The notes: generated by a model not told the origin, from the letters alone. A stretch of DNA of 42,448 nt from Desulfitibacter sp. BRH_c19 (GCA_001515945.1 LOER01000010.1:1-42448), one strand, 5' to 3'. Shown: positions 16,913-25,902, numbered from the stretch's first letter. A program made the numbers and translations.

Positions 16913-18292
16913 TTAGATATTAACAATTTTGCCAGGGTTAAATATATTATCAGGATCCAGAGCCCTTTTAACTGCTTTCATAGCCTCAATACCTACGGCT
17001 CCAAACTCTTGCTCCAAATATTTCATTTTCGCTATTCCAATGCCATGCTCTCCTGATAAGGTACCACCTAATTCTAAGGCAACTGTAAAGATTTCATCTA
17101 CAGCTTTATGCACCCTTTCCATTTCTTCCTTATTTCTTTCATCAGTTAGGATAGTAGGGTGTAAATTCCCGTCACCTGCATGACCAAAAGTACCAATAGT
17201 CAAGTCATACTTTTTAGCAATCTCTTTCAAAGCTTTTAACATATCAGGTATTTTACTTCTAGGAACAGTTGCATCTTCCAAAACAGTAGTTGGACTTACC
17301 TGAGCTAAAGACGGTAAAGCTGCCCTTCTAGCAGTCCACAACTTTTCTCTTTCCTCTGCAGTTTCTGCTATTCTAAGTTCGCCGTTGTTCTCTTTGCATA
17401 CCTTTGCTACAGCTTCTGCTTCTTTAACTACCACTTCTGGAATGCCATCTACCTCTATTAATAGAACTGCTTCTGCATCTATAGGTAATCCAACTTTAGC
17501 ATAATTCTCGACTGTCCTAATAGTTACATTGTCCATTATTTCTAAAGTAGCAGGTATAACCTTATTAGCAATAATACCTGTTATTGTTTTAGCTGCATCA
17601 TCAAGATTATTGAATACTGCTAACATACTTTTTCTGTCTTCAGGTGCAGGTATTAGCTTTACAATTATCTCAGTAGTAACTCCTAGAGTTCCTTCTGAGC
17701 CTGTAAACAACTTAACCATATCATAAGCAGTAACATTTTTCACAGTTTTACCGCCACATTTCATGACCTCACCATTTGCCAAAACTACTTCAAGACCCAT
17801 TATATAATGTTTAGTAACACCATATTTAAGGCCCCTTAAGCCACCGGAGTTCTCCGCCACGCTGCCACCCATGGTTGCGGTAGTAACTGTTCCTGGATCT
17901 GGTGGATAAATCAAGCCATGCTTAGCTACTGCATCATTCAGATTTTGAATAACAACTCCTGGTTCTACAGTAGCTGTCAGGTTCTCAGAATCTATTTCTA
18001 GGATGTTATTCATCTTTAGCATAGACATAACTATACCCTTTTTAATTGGTATAGTACCTCCGCTTAAATTTGTCCCAGAACCTCTTGTATACATAGGCAC
18101 TTTATGCTTAGCAGCACATTTTACAATACTTACAACTTGTTCTTTCTTGCTCGGGGTAACGACTACATCAGGCATTTCTGATGGCATATCGGCAGTAGCA
18201 TCGTAAGAATAGCAATGAAGAGATTCTTTATCAGTAATCACGTTGCCTTGGCCCAGCAGGTTGGTCAACTCATTAATAATATTTTTGTCCAT
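16913..18292 (-). CDS. glcD: GlcD-type FAD-dependent D-lactate/glycolate dehydrogenase
   Basis: The 459-residue flavoprotein has the PCMH FAD-binding domain (residues ~35-215, with TRGSGTNLSGG and TMGGSVAENSGGLRG) and the FAD-oxidase C domain containing GHAGDGNLHP and SGEHGIGIAKM. It oxidises a 2-hydroxy acid, most likely D-lactate given its neighbours, and hands electrons to GlcF. It is the first gene after a 313-bp regulatory gap holding an operator palindrome, and the gene order permease-glcD-glcF-lutC-lutAB parallels sulfate-reducer lactate operons. Confidence 0.93.
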   Translation of the reverse strand: MDKNIINELTNLLGQGNVITDKESLHCYSYDATADMPSEMPDVVVTPSKKEQVVSIVKCAAKHKVPMYTRGSGTNLSGGTIPIKKGIVMSMLKMNNILEIDSENLTATVEPGVVIQNLNDAVAKHGLIYPPDPGTVTTATMGGSVAENSGGLRGLKYGVTKHYIMGLEVVLANGEVMKCGGKTVKNVTAYDMVKLFTGSEGTLGVTTEIIVKLIPAPEDRKSMLAVFNNLDDAAKTITGIIANKVIPATLEIMDNVTIRTVENYAKVGLPIDAEAVLLIEVDGIPEVVVKEAEAVAKVCKENNGELRIAETAEEREKLWTARRAALPSLAQVSPTTVLEDATVPRSKIPDMLKALKEIAKKYDLTIGTFGHAGDGNLHPTILTDERNKEEMERVHKAVDEIFTVALELGGTLSGEHGIGIAKMKYLEQEFGAVGIEAMKAVKRALDPDNIFNPGKIVNI

Positions 18293-18343
18293 TGAAAAAC
18301 CCCCTTCGTTTAAATAGAACTATATACATTTCTAGCAGTCTAG

Positions 18344-18354
18344 TGGTCAGACCA
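18344..18354. promoter_or_regulatory. FCD/LldR-type operator before glcD
   Basis: TGGTCAGACCA is a perfect palindrome of the TGGT-N3-ACCA class bound by LldR/PdhR/FadR relatives. It lies about 50 bp before the glcD start codon. A TACAAT -10-like box at 18399-18404 places it near +40, while a GATAAT box at 18366-18371 would place it near +10. It matches the palindrome before the permease. Confidence 0.75.
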
Positions 18355-18539
18355 AACCAGGTAGTATTATCTTATATGTTATCTTATTTGACGACTATAT
18401 TGTACCATGTTCTTCTGTTTAATAAAACTAATTATCATTAGCATAGGTTAGATAGTTGCGACTTAATAATAGTTATACTTATAATTGACTAATAGTTAAA
18501 GAATGATTCCATAAGATTTGTATTAAAACATAAAATTGA

Positions 18540-18572
18540 GACAAATGCGGAAAAAAACCTCCCGCATTTGTC
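18540..18572 (-). terminator. Probable terminator after the lactate permease gene
   Basis: An 11-bp stem (GACAAATGCGG / CCGCATTTGTC) with an 11-nt loop lies 33 bp downstream of the permease stop codon. The T run following it is weak (CTCAATTTTA), so it may terminate only partly and allow some readthrough into glcD. Confidence 0.6.
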
Positions 18573-18604
18573 ATATACTCCTCATATTTTTCTTAATCTG
18601 TTAT

Positions 18605-20284
18605 TTAAAATCCAAAACCAATGCCTAAAACATATATAGCCAGAATACCTAGGATACCTGTAGCGATAAGATAATAGGTCATGGGGATTAATGCCCATCT
18701 AATTAATTTACCTTCTACACCAACTAGACCAACTGTAGCACAGGCAGCAACAACATTATGAACACAAATCATATTACCAGCAGCTCCACCAACAGCCTGG
18801 AGAGCAACTACCGTTGCACCACTTACACCAATCTCAGTAGCAACACCATGCTGGAATAATGAAAACATCATATTACTAACCGTATTACTTCCAGCAATGA
18901 ATGCTCCTAAAGCACCGATTACAGCTGCAAGTGCTGGCCAAGCACCTCCTGCAATTGAAGCAACACCTTGGGCTAACTGCATAGGCATACTAAGCAGACC
19001 TGCGTCATTCATACCAGAGTTAATAAAGATACGAACCATAGGTACTGCAAAACCTAAAGCAACACTTGCTCCAACCATAGTTTTAAGAGATACGGAAAGT
19101 GCTTCTGACATTTCCGACCCCTTCATACCTTGAATAAAGAAAGTAATGGCAATAGCTACAAGAAAAACCGAACCTGGAGAATATAGAATTTGCCAGTTCT
19201 GACTAATTCCAGTTCCGAATATATCTCGTACCCAAAAAGTAGTACTTTCTCCAGTCAAGAAGCCTTTAAGCGGCGTCCATATTCTTGTAAGTACAAGCAA
19301 TACAGCCACTATAATATATGGAACCCATGCTTTGATAAGGGTCATATTGGCTCTTTCTTCCTCTAGCTTCGGCCTTAAAGTACCCATCCAATCAGATTCC
19401 CACTCTTTTTCTGGTGGAAAGTCCCATATTTTGCTTGGCATTAAAAAGCCTTTACGGGCAGCAGTAATAACTATTGGTAGAGCTATTAAACCACCTAATA
19501 ATGATGGAAAGTCTGGTCCTAAGAATACACCTACTAGCATATATGGAATTGTGAAACATAAAGCAGCAAAAATTGCAAATGGAGCAACTTCTAGCCCTTC
19601 TTTAAATGATTTGTTTTTGCCAAAGAACCTTGTTAACATCATACAAATTGCTAATGGTATCAATGTTCCAATAATACCATGAAATACTGCAACGTTTGCA
19701 GCAACAGAGTAAACATAGTCCAGAAATTGAGGATCAGCTGCACTTGCAACACCAATATAATCATGGACAACAGGGTTATCAAGACCTGTCCTTACACCAA
19801 CAAGCATTGGAGTACCAACTGCACCAAAGGAAACTGGAGTACTTTGAATTATTAATGATACTAAAACAGCAGCCATTGCCGGAAAACCAACAACCACTAG
19901 CAGAGGAGCGGCAACAGCAGCTGGAGTACCAAAACCTGAGGCACCCTCAATAAAGGCACCAAACAAGAAAGCGATAATTATAGCTTGAATCCTGCGGTCA
20001 GGAGTAATATCCATAAAGCCACGACGAATAGTAGTAACGGCACCACTATATGTTAAGGTATTAAGTAATAAGATAGCACCAAATACAATGTATAGAAGAG
20101 TAATTGCAACAATTACCCCCTGTATACTAGAAGCAGCAACATCTACTATATCCATCTTCCACACGAACAAACCCATAATTCCTGTATATGCCCACGCGAC
20201 TGGCATTGCATGTTTTGCTGGCCATCTTAAGAATACTAAGAAAATGAATACCACTAGTATAGGTGTAAAAGCCAAAAACGCCAT
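18605..20284 (-). CDS. lctP: Lactate permease (LctP family)
   Basis: This 559-residue protein has about 13 hydrophobic segments and conserved LctP blocks including [32 protein letters not shown] and [16 protein letters not shown]. It imports D- and L-lactate, and possibly glycolate, by proton symport. It stands at the head of the lactate gene set, with its own operator, -10 box and downstream hairpin, so it can be expressed both alone and with glcD. The ATG follows AGGAGG at a normal distance. Confidence 0.95.
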   Translation of the reverse strand: MAFLAFTPILVVFIFLVFLRWPAKHAMPVAWAYTGIMGLFVWKMDIVDVAASSIQGVIVAITLLYIVFGAILLLNTLTYSGAVTTIRRGFMDITPDRRIQAIIIAFLFGAFIEGASGFGTPAAVAAPLLVVVGFPAMAAVLVSLIIQSTPVSFGAVGTPMLVGVRTGLDNPVVHDYIGVASAADPQFLDYVYSVAANVAVFHGIIGTLIPLAICMMLTRFFGKNKSFKEGLEVAPFAIFAALCFTIPYMLVGVFLGPDFPSLLGGLIALPIVITAARKGFLMPSKIWDFPPEKEWESDWMGTLRPKLEEERANMTLIKAWVPYIIVAVLLVLTRIWTPLKGFLTGESTTFWVRDIFGTGISQNWQILYSPGSVFLVAIAITFFIQGMKGSEMSEALSVSLKTMVGASVALGFAVPMVRIFINSGMNDAGLLSMPMQLAQGVASIAGGAWPALAAVIGALGAFIAGSNTVSNMMFSLFQHGVATEIGVSGATVVALQAVGGAAGNMICVHNVVAACATVGLVGVEGKLIRWALIPMTYYLIATGILGILAIYVLGIGFGF

Positions 20285-20463
20285 AAATAAATCCTCCTTT
20301 TTTTATACCATTCTTAAAACTGTACGCTTGTATATAGTATACAGCCTTTCCCAACTATGCTCCTTATTCTCCACCCCCTTCAAACTGTTCAAGGTAGTCA
20401 GGTTATAATTGATTTTAGAAACTAAAATTTAAAAAGACCTTAAGAACCGTCGTCCTGGCCGAA

Positions 20464-20518
20464 TGGTCCGACCATCGGACAAGTATCCTTCCCGACCACC
20501 TTTAACAGATATATTATA
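20464..20518 (-). promoter_or_regulatory. Lactate permease promoter region with operator palindrome
   Basis: On the minus strand a TATAAT box (20513-20518) is followed about 40 bp later by the perfect palindrome TGGTCCGACCA at 20464-20474. A half-site, TGGTCGG, lies between them at 20492-20498. No good -35 box is visible, which may mean an activator is needed. The position downstream of the start point suggests a roadblock by the FCD regulator. Confidence 0.65.
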
Positions 20519-20613
20519 CGTTTCTGGTAAGATTCCTTCTTAAAAAGTCAGATTCTTTTCTATTTTCTATAAAATATTCTTATAGCTTCCCCATAAATTG
20601 GTAATAAACAACT

Positions 20614-20646
20614 AAAAAAACAATCCCTTCTTGGTGACAGGAATTG
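20614..20646 (-). terminator. Intrinsic terminator of purA
   Basis: On the minus strand CAATTCC pairs with GGGATTG (one T-G) around a 12-nt loop, followed directly by seven T. It lies 16 bp after the purA stop codon. Confidence 0.8.
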
Positions 20647-20661
20647 CTCTCCACTTATCCT

Positions 20662-21945
20662 CTAGAATATTTTATCAATAACCATCGTCTCTTCTCTTCC
20701 GGGTCCAGTAGAAACTATACTTACTTTAACCTTTACTAACTCTTCTATTCTTTCAATATATCTTTTAGCATTAGGTGGTAGTTTCTTGTAGTCACTAAGC
20801 CCTGAAATTGACTGTTTCCATCCTGGCAAGGTTTCAAATACAGGTTCACAGTCAGCAAGTTTTTTCAAGGATTGAGGAAACTCTTTTAATAATTCCCCAT
20901 TATATTTATAACCCACACATATCTTTATTGCATCAAGTTCATCTAGCACATCAAGCTTTGTGATAGCTAGGTGAGATATCCCATTAATACGTACAGAATA
21001 TTTGAGAATAATGGCATCAAACCAACCACATCTTCTGGCTCTCCCTGTGGTAGTGCCAAATTCTTGTCCTGCCTTGAGTAATTGCTCACCTATAGTATCA
21101 TTCAATTCAGTTGGGAACGGCCCTTCCCCAACCCTTGTTGTATATGCTTTTACTACTCCTATAACCCCTTTAATCTTTGTGGGCCCAATTCCGGAGCCTA
21201 TACAAGCTCCACCTGATGTAGGGTTCGAAGATGTGACAAATGGATATGTACCATGATCCACATCTAATAATGTACCTTGGGCACCCTCAAAAAGAATATC
21301 CTTACCTTCATTATGAGCAGTATTTATCTGCAATGAACAGTCAACTAAATATGGTTTCATCTTTTGCCCGTACTCAAGATAATTCTCATACATTTCATTA
21401 AAATCAAAGCCTTTATGCCCATAAATCTTGTCTAAAAAGAAGTTTTTCTCCTCTAAATTTCTACCAAGGATTCCTTTAAAATCTTCTGAATCCATTACAT
21501 CAATAACTCTTATTCCCAATCTAGAGATTTTATCCATATAACATGGACCAATACCTCTTTTAGTAGTACCAATTTTAAAGTCTCCTCGTTTCTCTTCCTG
21601 TAACTCATCTAATAATCGGTGATATGGCATAATAAGATGTGCATTTGTACTAATCTTTAATGAATTACTATCAATATGATTTTCTGTTAAATATTCTAGT
21701 TCCTTGAATAGAATGGCCGGATCAAGAACAACTCCACTACCAATAATGCACGTTTTACCTGGATACAAGATCCCAGAAGGAATCAAATGTAACTTATAAG
21801 TTTTATTACCTACCACTACTGTATGACCTGCATTGTTTCCCCCTTGATATCTACATATAACATCTGCCTTCTCAGCTAAAAAATCTGTGATCTTTCCTTT
21901 TCCTTCATCTCCCCATTGGGCTCCTACCAATACAACTGCAGACAT
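20662..21945 (-). CDS. purA: Adenylosuccinate synthetase
   Basis: PurA joins IMP and aspartate using GTP, the first committed step to AMP. The N-terminus after the chosen ATG (21943-21945) reads MSAVVLVGAQWGDEGKGK, containing the GTP loop and catalytic aspartate. Further conserved blocks are YQGGNNAGHTVV, GTTKRGIGPCYMDK, FEGAQGTLLDVDHGTYPF and the GTTTGRARRCGWFD region. The 427-residue length is typical. An upstream in-frame start would add 30 unlike residues; the internal ATG has GGAGG 10 nt upstream. purA downstream of dnaB recalls the Bacillus order, here separated by three genes. Confidence 0.97.
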   Translation of the reverse strand: MSAVVLVGAQWGDEGKGKITDFLAEKADVICRYQGGNNAGHTVVVGNKTYKLHLIPSGILYPGKTCIIGSGVVLDPAILFKELEYLTENHIDSNSLKISTNAHLIMPYHRLLDELQEEKRGDFKIGTTKRGIGPCYMDKISRLGIRVIDVMDSEDFKGILGRNLEEKNFFLDKIYGHKGFDFNEMYENYLEYGQKMKPYLVDCSLQINTAHNEGKDILFEGAQGTLLDVDHGTYPFVTSSNPTSGGACIGSGIGPTKIKGVIGVVKAYTTRVGEGPFPTELNDTIGEQLLKAGQEFGTTTGRARRCGWFDAIILKYSVRINGISHLAITKLDVLDELDAIKICVGYKYNGELLKEFPQSLKKLADCEPVFETLPGWKQSISGLSDYKKLPPNAKRYIERIEELVKVKVSIVSTGPGREETMVIDKIF

Positions 21946-22052
21946 TTGCAGTTCACCTCCATAACTAGACCTCAGGCCCTTTATAATATCATTACCCTTT
22001 TCAACTATTAATATCTTAATATTTATTTTACACATTTCTTAAACATCGTAGC

Positions 22053-22173
22053 ATTTATCCAAAAATATTCAATATGGGTTAAGACCCCCACTACTATAAG
22101 TGGACTCTAAACCAGGTGGAGTAGAGTCTCCATCTGATTCCCCAATGTTCGGGTTTGGCTGAACGAGTTCACT
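22053..22173. repeat. Structured dispersed repeat, intact copy
   Basis: This ~120-bp block shares long stretches with 25744-25902. On the plus strand it folds into GGGT/ACCC, CCACT/AGTGG, CAGGTGGAG/CTCCATCTG (9 bp, one G-U, loop TAGAGT) and a GTTCGG/CTGAAC hairpin, and it ends GAGTTCACT where similarity to the other copy stops. The terminal hairpin followed by GAGTTCAC resembles right ends of IS200/IS605 elements and the 3' end of TnpB-associated RNAs, though no tnpA or tnpB is present. It lies between DUF523 and purA, a 439-bp gap with no gene. Confidence 0.75.
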
Positions 22174-22207
22174 ATATTGCCTTACACAAGCATTTTTACA
22201 TAAAATT

Positions 22208-22244
22208 ACTCAAATACAGACTTAGAAATTAGCCTTCTATTTGA
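22208..22244. repeat. Hairpin in the gap upstream of purA
   Basis: TACTCAAATA and TATTTGAGTA form a 10-bp stem around a loop of about 20 nt. On the plus strand it is followed five bases later by seven T, but there is no plus-strand gene before it. On the minus strand AATTTTATG follows, so it may end transcripts from DUF523. Confidence 0.45.
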
Positions 22245-22317
22245 GTACCACCTTTTTTTGTATATTTCTTCTCAACCCGTAACATTTTACCATATCTATG
22301 TTTGATAGTCAACTTTT

Positions 22318-22388
22318 GGAAGGGGACAACATACCTGAATCGTATGTGCCTCTTGAATAGAATGTTCCTAATTTATCCGATGGCTAAT
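22318..22388. repeat. Dispersed repeat overlapping the DUF523 stop codon
   Basis: The block starts AAGGGGACAACATACC and ends TTTATCCGATGGCTAA. The last 15-16 bases recur at 30900-30914, and the GGGGACA start resembles the small inverted-repeat elements at 10170 and 25794. The stop codon of the DUF523 gene (22384-22386) lies inside the repeated end. Confidence 0.55.
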
Positions 22389-22827
22389 AGTTTTCCTCAG
22401 TCCAAAGTTTAATACCATTTTCTCTTAATAAAGCTGCTGTAACTCCAATTCCACTAATAGTTTTTCCTGTAAAACAACCATCATAGATTTGCGCCACTCC
22501 ACATGATGGGCTTCTCTCCTTTAGTATGGCTTGAGAGACATTTGCATCTAAAGCAATTTTTAAGACCTCTTCTGCTCCTTTAAGAAACAGTTCCGTTAAA
22601 TCTTCTCCCAATTCATTGATGACCTTTGCCTGACCCTTTAAGACATCAAGACCACTTCCTCCCGTGATCTCACAAGGAATCCTGGGAGTAGGTGCGCCTC
22701 CTAATTGTTCAGGACAAATAGGAATAACCTTACCTTGATTCATAAGCTCTAAAAGCTCTGGCTTTAGGTTATTACCACCATTATACTTGCAATTTATCCC
22801 TACCAAGCAACCGCTTATTAATATCAC
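22384..22827 (-). CDS. DUF523 family protein (YbbK-like)
   Basis: A 147-residue protein with the family's N-terminal LISGCLVGINCKYNGGNN, PICPEQLGG and C-terminal LKERSPSCGV blocks. Three or four conserved cysteines (CLVG, CKY, CPEQ, SPSCG) suggest a metal or Fe-S site, but the function of DUF523 is not established. It starts 13 bp after the lipid kinase gene and is probably cotranscribed with it. Its final codons run into a dispersed repeat, so the C-terminus may differ from that of relatives. Confidence 0.88.
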   Translation of the reverse strand: MILISGCLVGINCKYNGGNNLKPELLELMNQGKVIPICPEQLGGAPTPRIPCEITGGSGLDVLKGQAKVINELGEDLTELFLKGAEEVLKIALDANVSQAILKERSPSCGVAQIYDGCFTGKTISGIGVTAALLRENGIKLWTEENY

Positions 22828-22840
22828 AGTAATTATCCTT

Positions 22841-23716
22841 TCAGGGAACTAATAAGTGCAGGATACTAGGAAGAACTTTAAAATAAGCTGGTAAAGTACC
22901 GATTATCTCTCCATCAGCATGCAACACTAATGGAGAATTTGAACTAATTCTTATTTCCTTAGTAATCAATGTATCAACTCTGGGGTGCTTAACATGGGTT
23001 CCTTTATAAATCTTCGGTAAAGTTCTCAAAATATCCATTCTACTTACCTTTTTCGCTAAGCATATGTGGAGAAAACCATCATCTATTTTTGCCTGCGGAA
23101 CAATTTTCATTCCTCCGCCAATATAAGGAGCATTTGCTACAGACAAGAAAAGAACTTCCTCTGTTTGTCTTGTATTTTCAATGAAGATGTCTACTGGTAA
23201 TGATTTATAAGTTAGTAAGACCTTTACTAAAGCGAAAAGATAAGCTACAGTTCCAGTAACAAATTTGAACCCAGAATTTACTTCATGGGCTACTTGAGCA
23301 TCAAATCCTACCCCAGCTATATTAATAAATTTCCTTTGGTTTACTTCTCCTAGATCGATGATTCTTATTCTACCCTTTGTCATTAATTTTAAAGCTAAAT
23401 CCTTATCATATGTAATTCCTAACTCCCTTGCAAAATCATTACCCGTACCTGTTGGAAGAACTCCTATTTCAATATCCCCAGGCAAATCAAGTCCATTTAT
23501 AACTTCGTGTAAAGTTCCATCACCACCGGCAACTAGAATTCTTGAATACCCTGCTTTTTGAATTTCTCTAGCTAAGTTTGACGCCATACCTCTTGCACTT
23601 GTGAAGAACACCTCAAAATCTAATTGATTATCAATTAACCTCTGTCTAATCTCTTTCCATTTTTCAAATGATTTCCTTCTACCTGCAACAGGGTTAACTA
23701 TAACTGCTGTCTTCAA
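22841..23716 (-). CDS. Diacylglycerol/lipid kinase family protein (YegS/DgkB-like)
   Basis: The 291-residue soluble lipid kinase should phosphorylate diacylglycerol or a related lipid. It has the AVIVNPVAGRRKS start, the nucleotide-binding GGDGTLHEVING motif, LPTGTGNDFAREL and a C-terminal HADGE motif. The start chosen is a TTG at 23714-23716, preceded by GGAGG with 7 nt spacing. An upstream TTG (23777-23779) would add 21 residues not typical of the family, though it also has a weak ribosome site. It lies between a lipoprotein gene and DUF523 and is likely cotranscribed with the latter. Confidence 0.9.
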   Translation of the reverse strand: MKTAVIVNPVAGRRKSFEKWKEIRQRLIDNQLDFEVFFTSARGMASNLAREIQKAGYSRILVAGGDGTLHEVINGLDLPGDIEIGVLPTGTGNDFARELGITYDKDLALKLMTKGRIRIIDLGEVNQRKFINIAGVGFDAQVAHEVNSGFKFVTGTVAYLFALVKVLLTYKSLPVDIFIENTRQTEEVLFLSVANAPYIGGGMKIVPQAKIDDGFLHICLAKKVSRMDILRTLPKIYKGTHVKHPRVDTLITKEIRISSNSPLVLHADGEIIGTLPAYFKVLPSILHLLVP

Positions 23717-23817
23717 TTTTGGACCTCCAACTATTTCATCAGCAAGAATACTTATTACTACTTCTATTTTGGATTCCAATACTCCTCTTTTCTCTTTCTT
23801 TAGATTAGGCGCCTTAG

Positions 23818-25527
23818 CTAGATTCCGAGTGTATTTAGAGGCCAGCTAATTTTCCAGTTGCCTTCATTTCTTATAAGATTCAATCTTCCATAGAAAATCT
23901 CGTGTTGATTGTTTTTTTCACCAACAAACCAGATCTGAACACTTGCCAATCCCTGTTCTTGCTGAATACGAACTTCACCTAAATCAAACTCAATAGCATT
24001 CATTTTTGTTTGCAGGTCATTTAATTCTATTTTGAAATCTTCAAGAGTTAGAGATTTACTACCAAAATCTACTCTATCATATGCAGAGGAATAATTACTT
24101 CTAAAAAAGTCCTTTAAAAATTCATTTACCACATTAGTTGGAGAATCCGAAGACCACCATTGAGTCATATCACCTTTTAATTGAATTTTGTTATCAATTT
24201 TCCAAGAATTATTCTCCCATTTAACATGGTATTCCCATTGCCAAGGCTCTCCGTAATTTCCAACAAGGAATACTATAAGTTCTTCATTCCAATACGGAGT
24301 ACCTACAATGCTTTTCCCATGTTCTTCACCATAACGAATACCTTCTTTTCCGGCTAAGAAATCACTAGCTTCTGTAAATCTCTCTTGATATGGTAGATAA
24401 TATCTTTGCCTTTCAAATTGTACCAACCAACCCTCATCAACGTTCTTTAATACTACCTCCCCCAAAAATTCAGAAGACCAAAACCCATAAAGCACTACTG
24501 CTTTATCTCCAAATATACTATCAACAATTACCGATATTTCCCCTGGATCATTTCCAACCTTAAATCCTATTTTATTCAAATATTCAGCGGTTGCTTCAGT
24601 AATCGCCTTCTCTATATCTGAACCTGCTATTTCCTTCTCCTGGCTTTTTTTACTCTCCAAATGCAAATAGTTAACTATACCAGTTTTCCTATCAACATCA
24701 ATTAGTTTAGCGTCTTCATATGCAGGTACAAGATCATGATCATTGATCTTATACTTATATATTGTAGCTACACCTCCTGTATCTACAGAGTCAAAGTAGA
24801 TGGTTTCATCAGCTCCCCAAGAAATCCTAAACTGTCCCAACTCTCCTGAATAATCTTTATCAAATAAATATACTTCTTGAATATATTCAGTATCAAGGTC
24901 AATTAGCCAAACTCCCATATAATCATTACTTTCACCAAGTATGGCAACTTTAGTCTTTTCTGTGTCAACTTCATAAGACATAACCCAACTGACTTCATCA
25001 GGCAAAAGCTCTTTTAGCTTTTGAGTAGCTTCGTTATACAAGTTAACACCTTCAATTAATACTCTGCTATTATCCAACCAAGTTATAGGTGCATTATCGT
25101 CTCTTGTATTTTCTTTATATGAAGTTAATAGTTTTTTATTATTCTTATTATGCCAATCCCAATAAATATAATCTATCTGCAGATTATTACTATGCACATC
25201 ATGCCATCCCAAAAGAGTTATACTTTTTAGTTCATTTGGCGAAAAATATTCTCCTAGTACAAAAGAACCCTCGGGCGGAGAATATTCACCCGCATTATCC
25301 TTATCTTTATCTTTAACCTCTTCCTGGGGATCTTTAAAATCAGGTTCATCTTTAACCTGATCATCTTGGCCATTTAATCCCAAACCATTATCAACAATTA
25401 TGTCTTTTCCTAGGTCCTTACTAGGGGTTTCTTCAGAATCAACAAGTCCTATATTGGAAGGTGAACAACCAAAAAGTAATATTAAAGAGATGCAGATTAT
25501 TATTATGTACTTGTTTGAATTTTTCAT
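23818..25527 (-). CDS. Hypothetical secreted lipoprotein
   Basis: The 569-residue protein begins with a lysine-containing n-region, a hydrophobic helix and a lipobox LLFGC (cysteine at about residue 21), so it should be lipid-anchored outside the membrane. An acidic, lysine- and glutamate-rich linker covers residues ~30-78. The central part (~90-300) has repeated W- and D-rich strands that could form a beta-propeller-like fold. The C-terminal ~90 residues resemble a small alpha/beta accessory domain. No enzyme motif is recognisable and I do not assign a function. AGGAGG lies 7 nt before the ATG. Confidence 0.85.
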   Translation of the reverse strand: MKNSNKYIIIICISLILLFGCSPSNIGLVDSEETPSKDLGKDIIVDNGLGLNGQDDQVKDEPDFKDPQEEVKDKDKDNAGEYSPPEGSFVLGEYFSPNELKSITLLGWHDVHSNNLQIDYIYWDWHNKNNKKLLTSYKENTRDDNAPITWLDNSRVLIEGVNLYNEATQKLKELLPDEVSWVMSYEVDTEKTKVAILGESNDYMGVWLIDLDTEYIQEVYLFDKDYSGELGQFRISWGADETIYFDSVDTGGVATIYKYKINDHDLVPAYEDAKLIDVDRKTGIVNYLHLESKKSQEKEIAGSDIEKAITEATAEYLNKIGFKVGNDPGEISVIVDSIFGDKAVVLYGFWSSEFLGEVVLKNVDEGWLVQFERQRYYLPYQERFTEASDFLAGKEGIRYGEEHGKSIVGTPYWNEELIVFLVGNYGEPWQWEYHVKWENNSWKIDNKIQLKGDMTQWWSSDSPTNVVNEFLKDFFRSNYSSAYDRVDFGSKSLTLEDFKIELNDLQTKMNAIEFDLGEVRIQQEQGLASVQIWFVGEKNNQHEIFYGRLNLIRNEGNWKISWPLNTLGI

Positions 25528-25711
25528 GATTATTCCTCCTTACTAAATAGACTCTATAAATACAAAAAAAGTTTCACCCATTTCCATATTATACCATAAT
25601 AATCTGAAATTAAACTCTTTTTTTAACATACCATTTATCCTAAGAATATCATTTAGTCGTTGCATATAATGTTTAAAATTTATGAACTTTTTATGATTTT
25701 TTTATAAACTT

Positions 25712-25743
25712 AAAAAAAGGTAAAAGCACCGTGCCTTTACCTT
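25712..25743 (-). terminator. Terminator downstream of dnaB
   Basis: On the minus strand AAGGTAAAGGCAC pairs with GTGCTTTTACCTT (one G-U), followed by a run of seven T. It is about 175 bp beyond the dnaB stop codon; the intervening 3' untranslated region is filled by the structured repeat. Confidence 0.85.
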
Positions 25744-25902
25744 CATCCAAAAATACTCTATATGGGTTAAGACCCCCACTTCTTTTAAGGAAAGGGACAC
25801 ACCTGTGAGTAGAACCAGGAATGTCCCCAATATGGCTAAATCAGGTGGAGTAGAGTCTCCATCTGATTCCCCGATGTTCAGCTTTGGCTGAACGAGTTCA
25901 CT
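25744..25902. repeat. Structured dispersed repeat, copy interrupted by a second element
   Basis: This is the partner of 22053-22173. Similarity runs from ATCCAAAAATA to GAGTTCACT. It is broken after CCCCCACTTCTTTTAAG, where the partner continues through the AGTGG arm of a hairpin; here a ~45-bp inverted-repeat element is inserted. The remaining hairpins are stronger than in copy 1: ATCAGGTGGAG/CTCCATCTGAT (11 bp) and GTTCAGC/GCTGAAC (7 bp, loop TTTG). It lies in the dnaB 3' untranslated region. Confidence 0.75.
25794..25828. repeat. Small inverted-repeat element nested in the structured repeat
   Basis: GGGACACACCT at the start and AGGAATGTCCC at the end are inverted repeats and nearly match the ends of the element at 10170-10218, while the interior differs. 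It splits the structured repeat. Confidence 0.7.
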
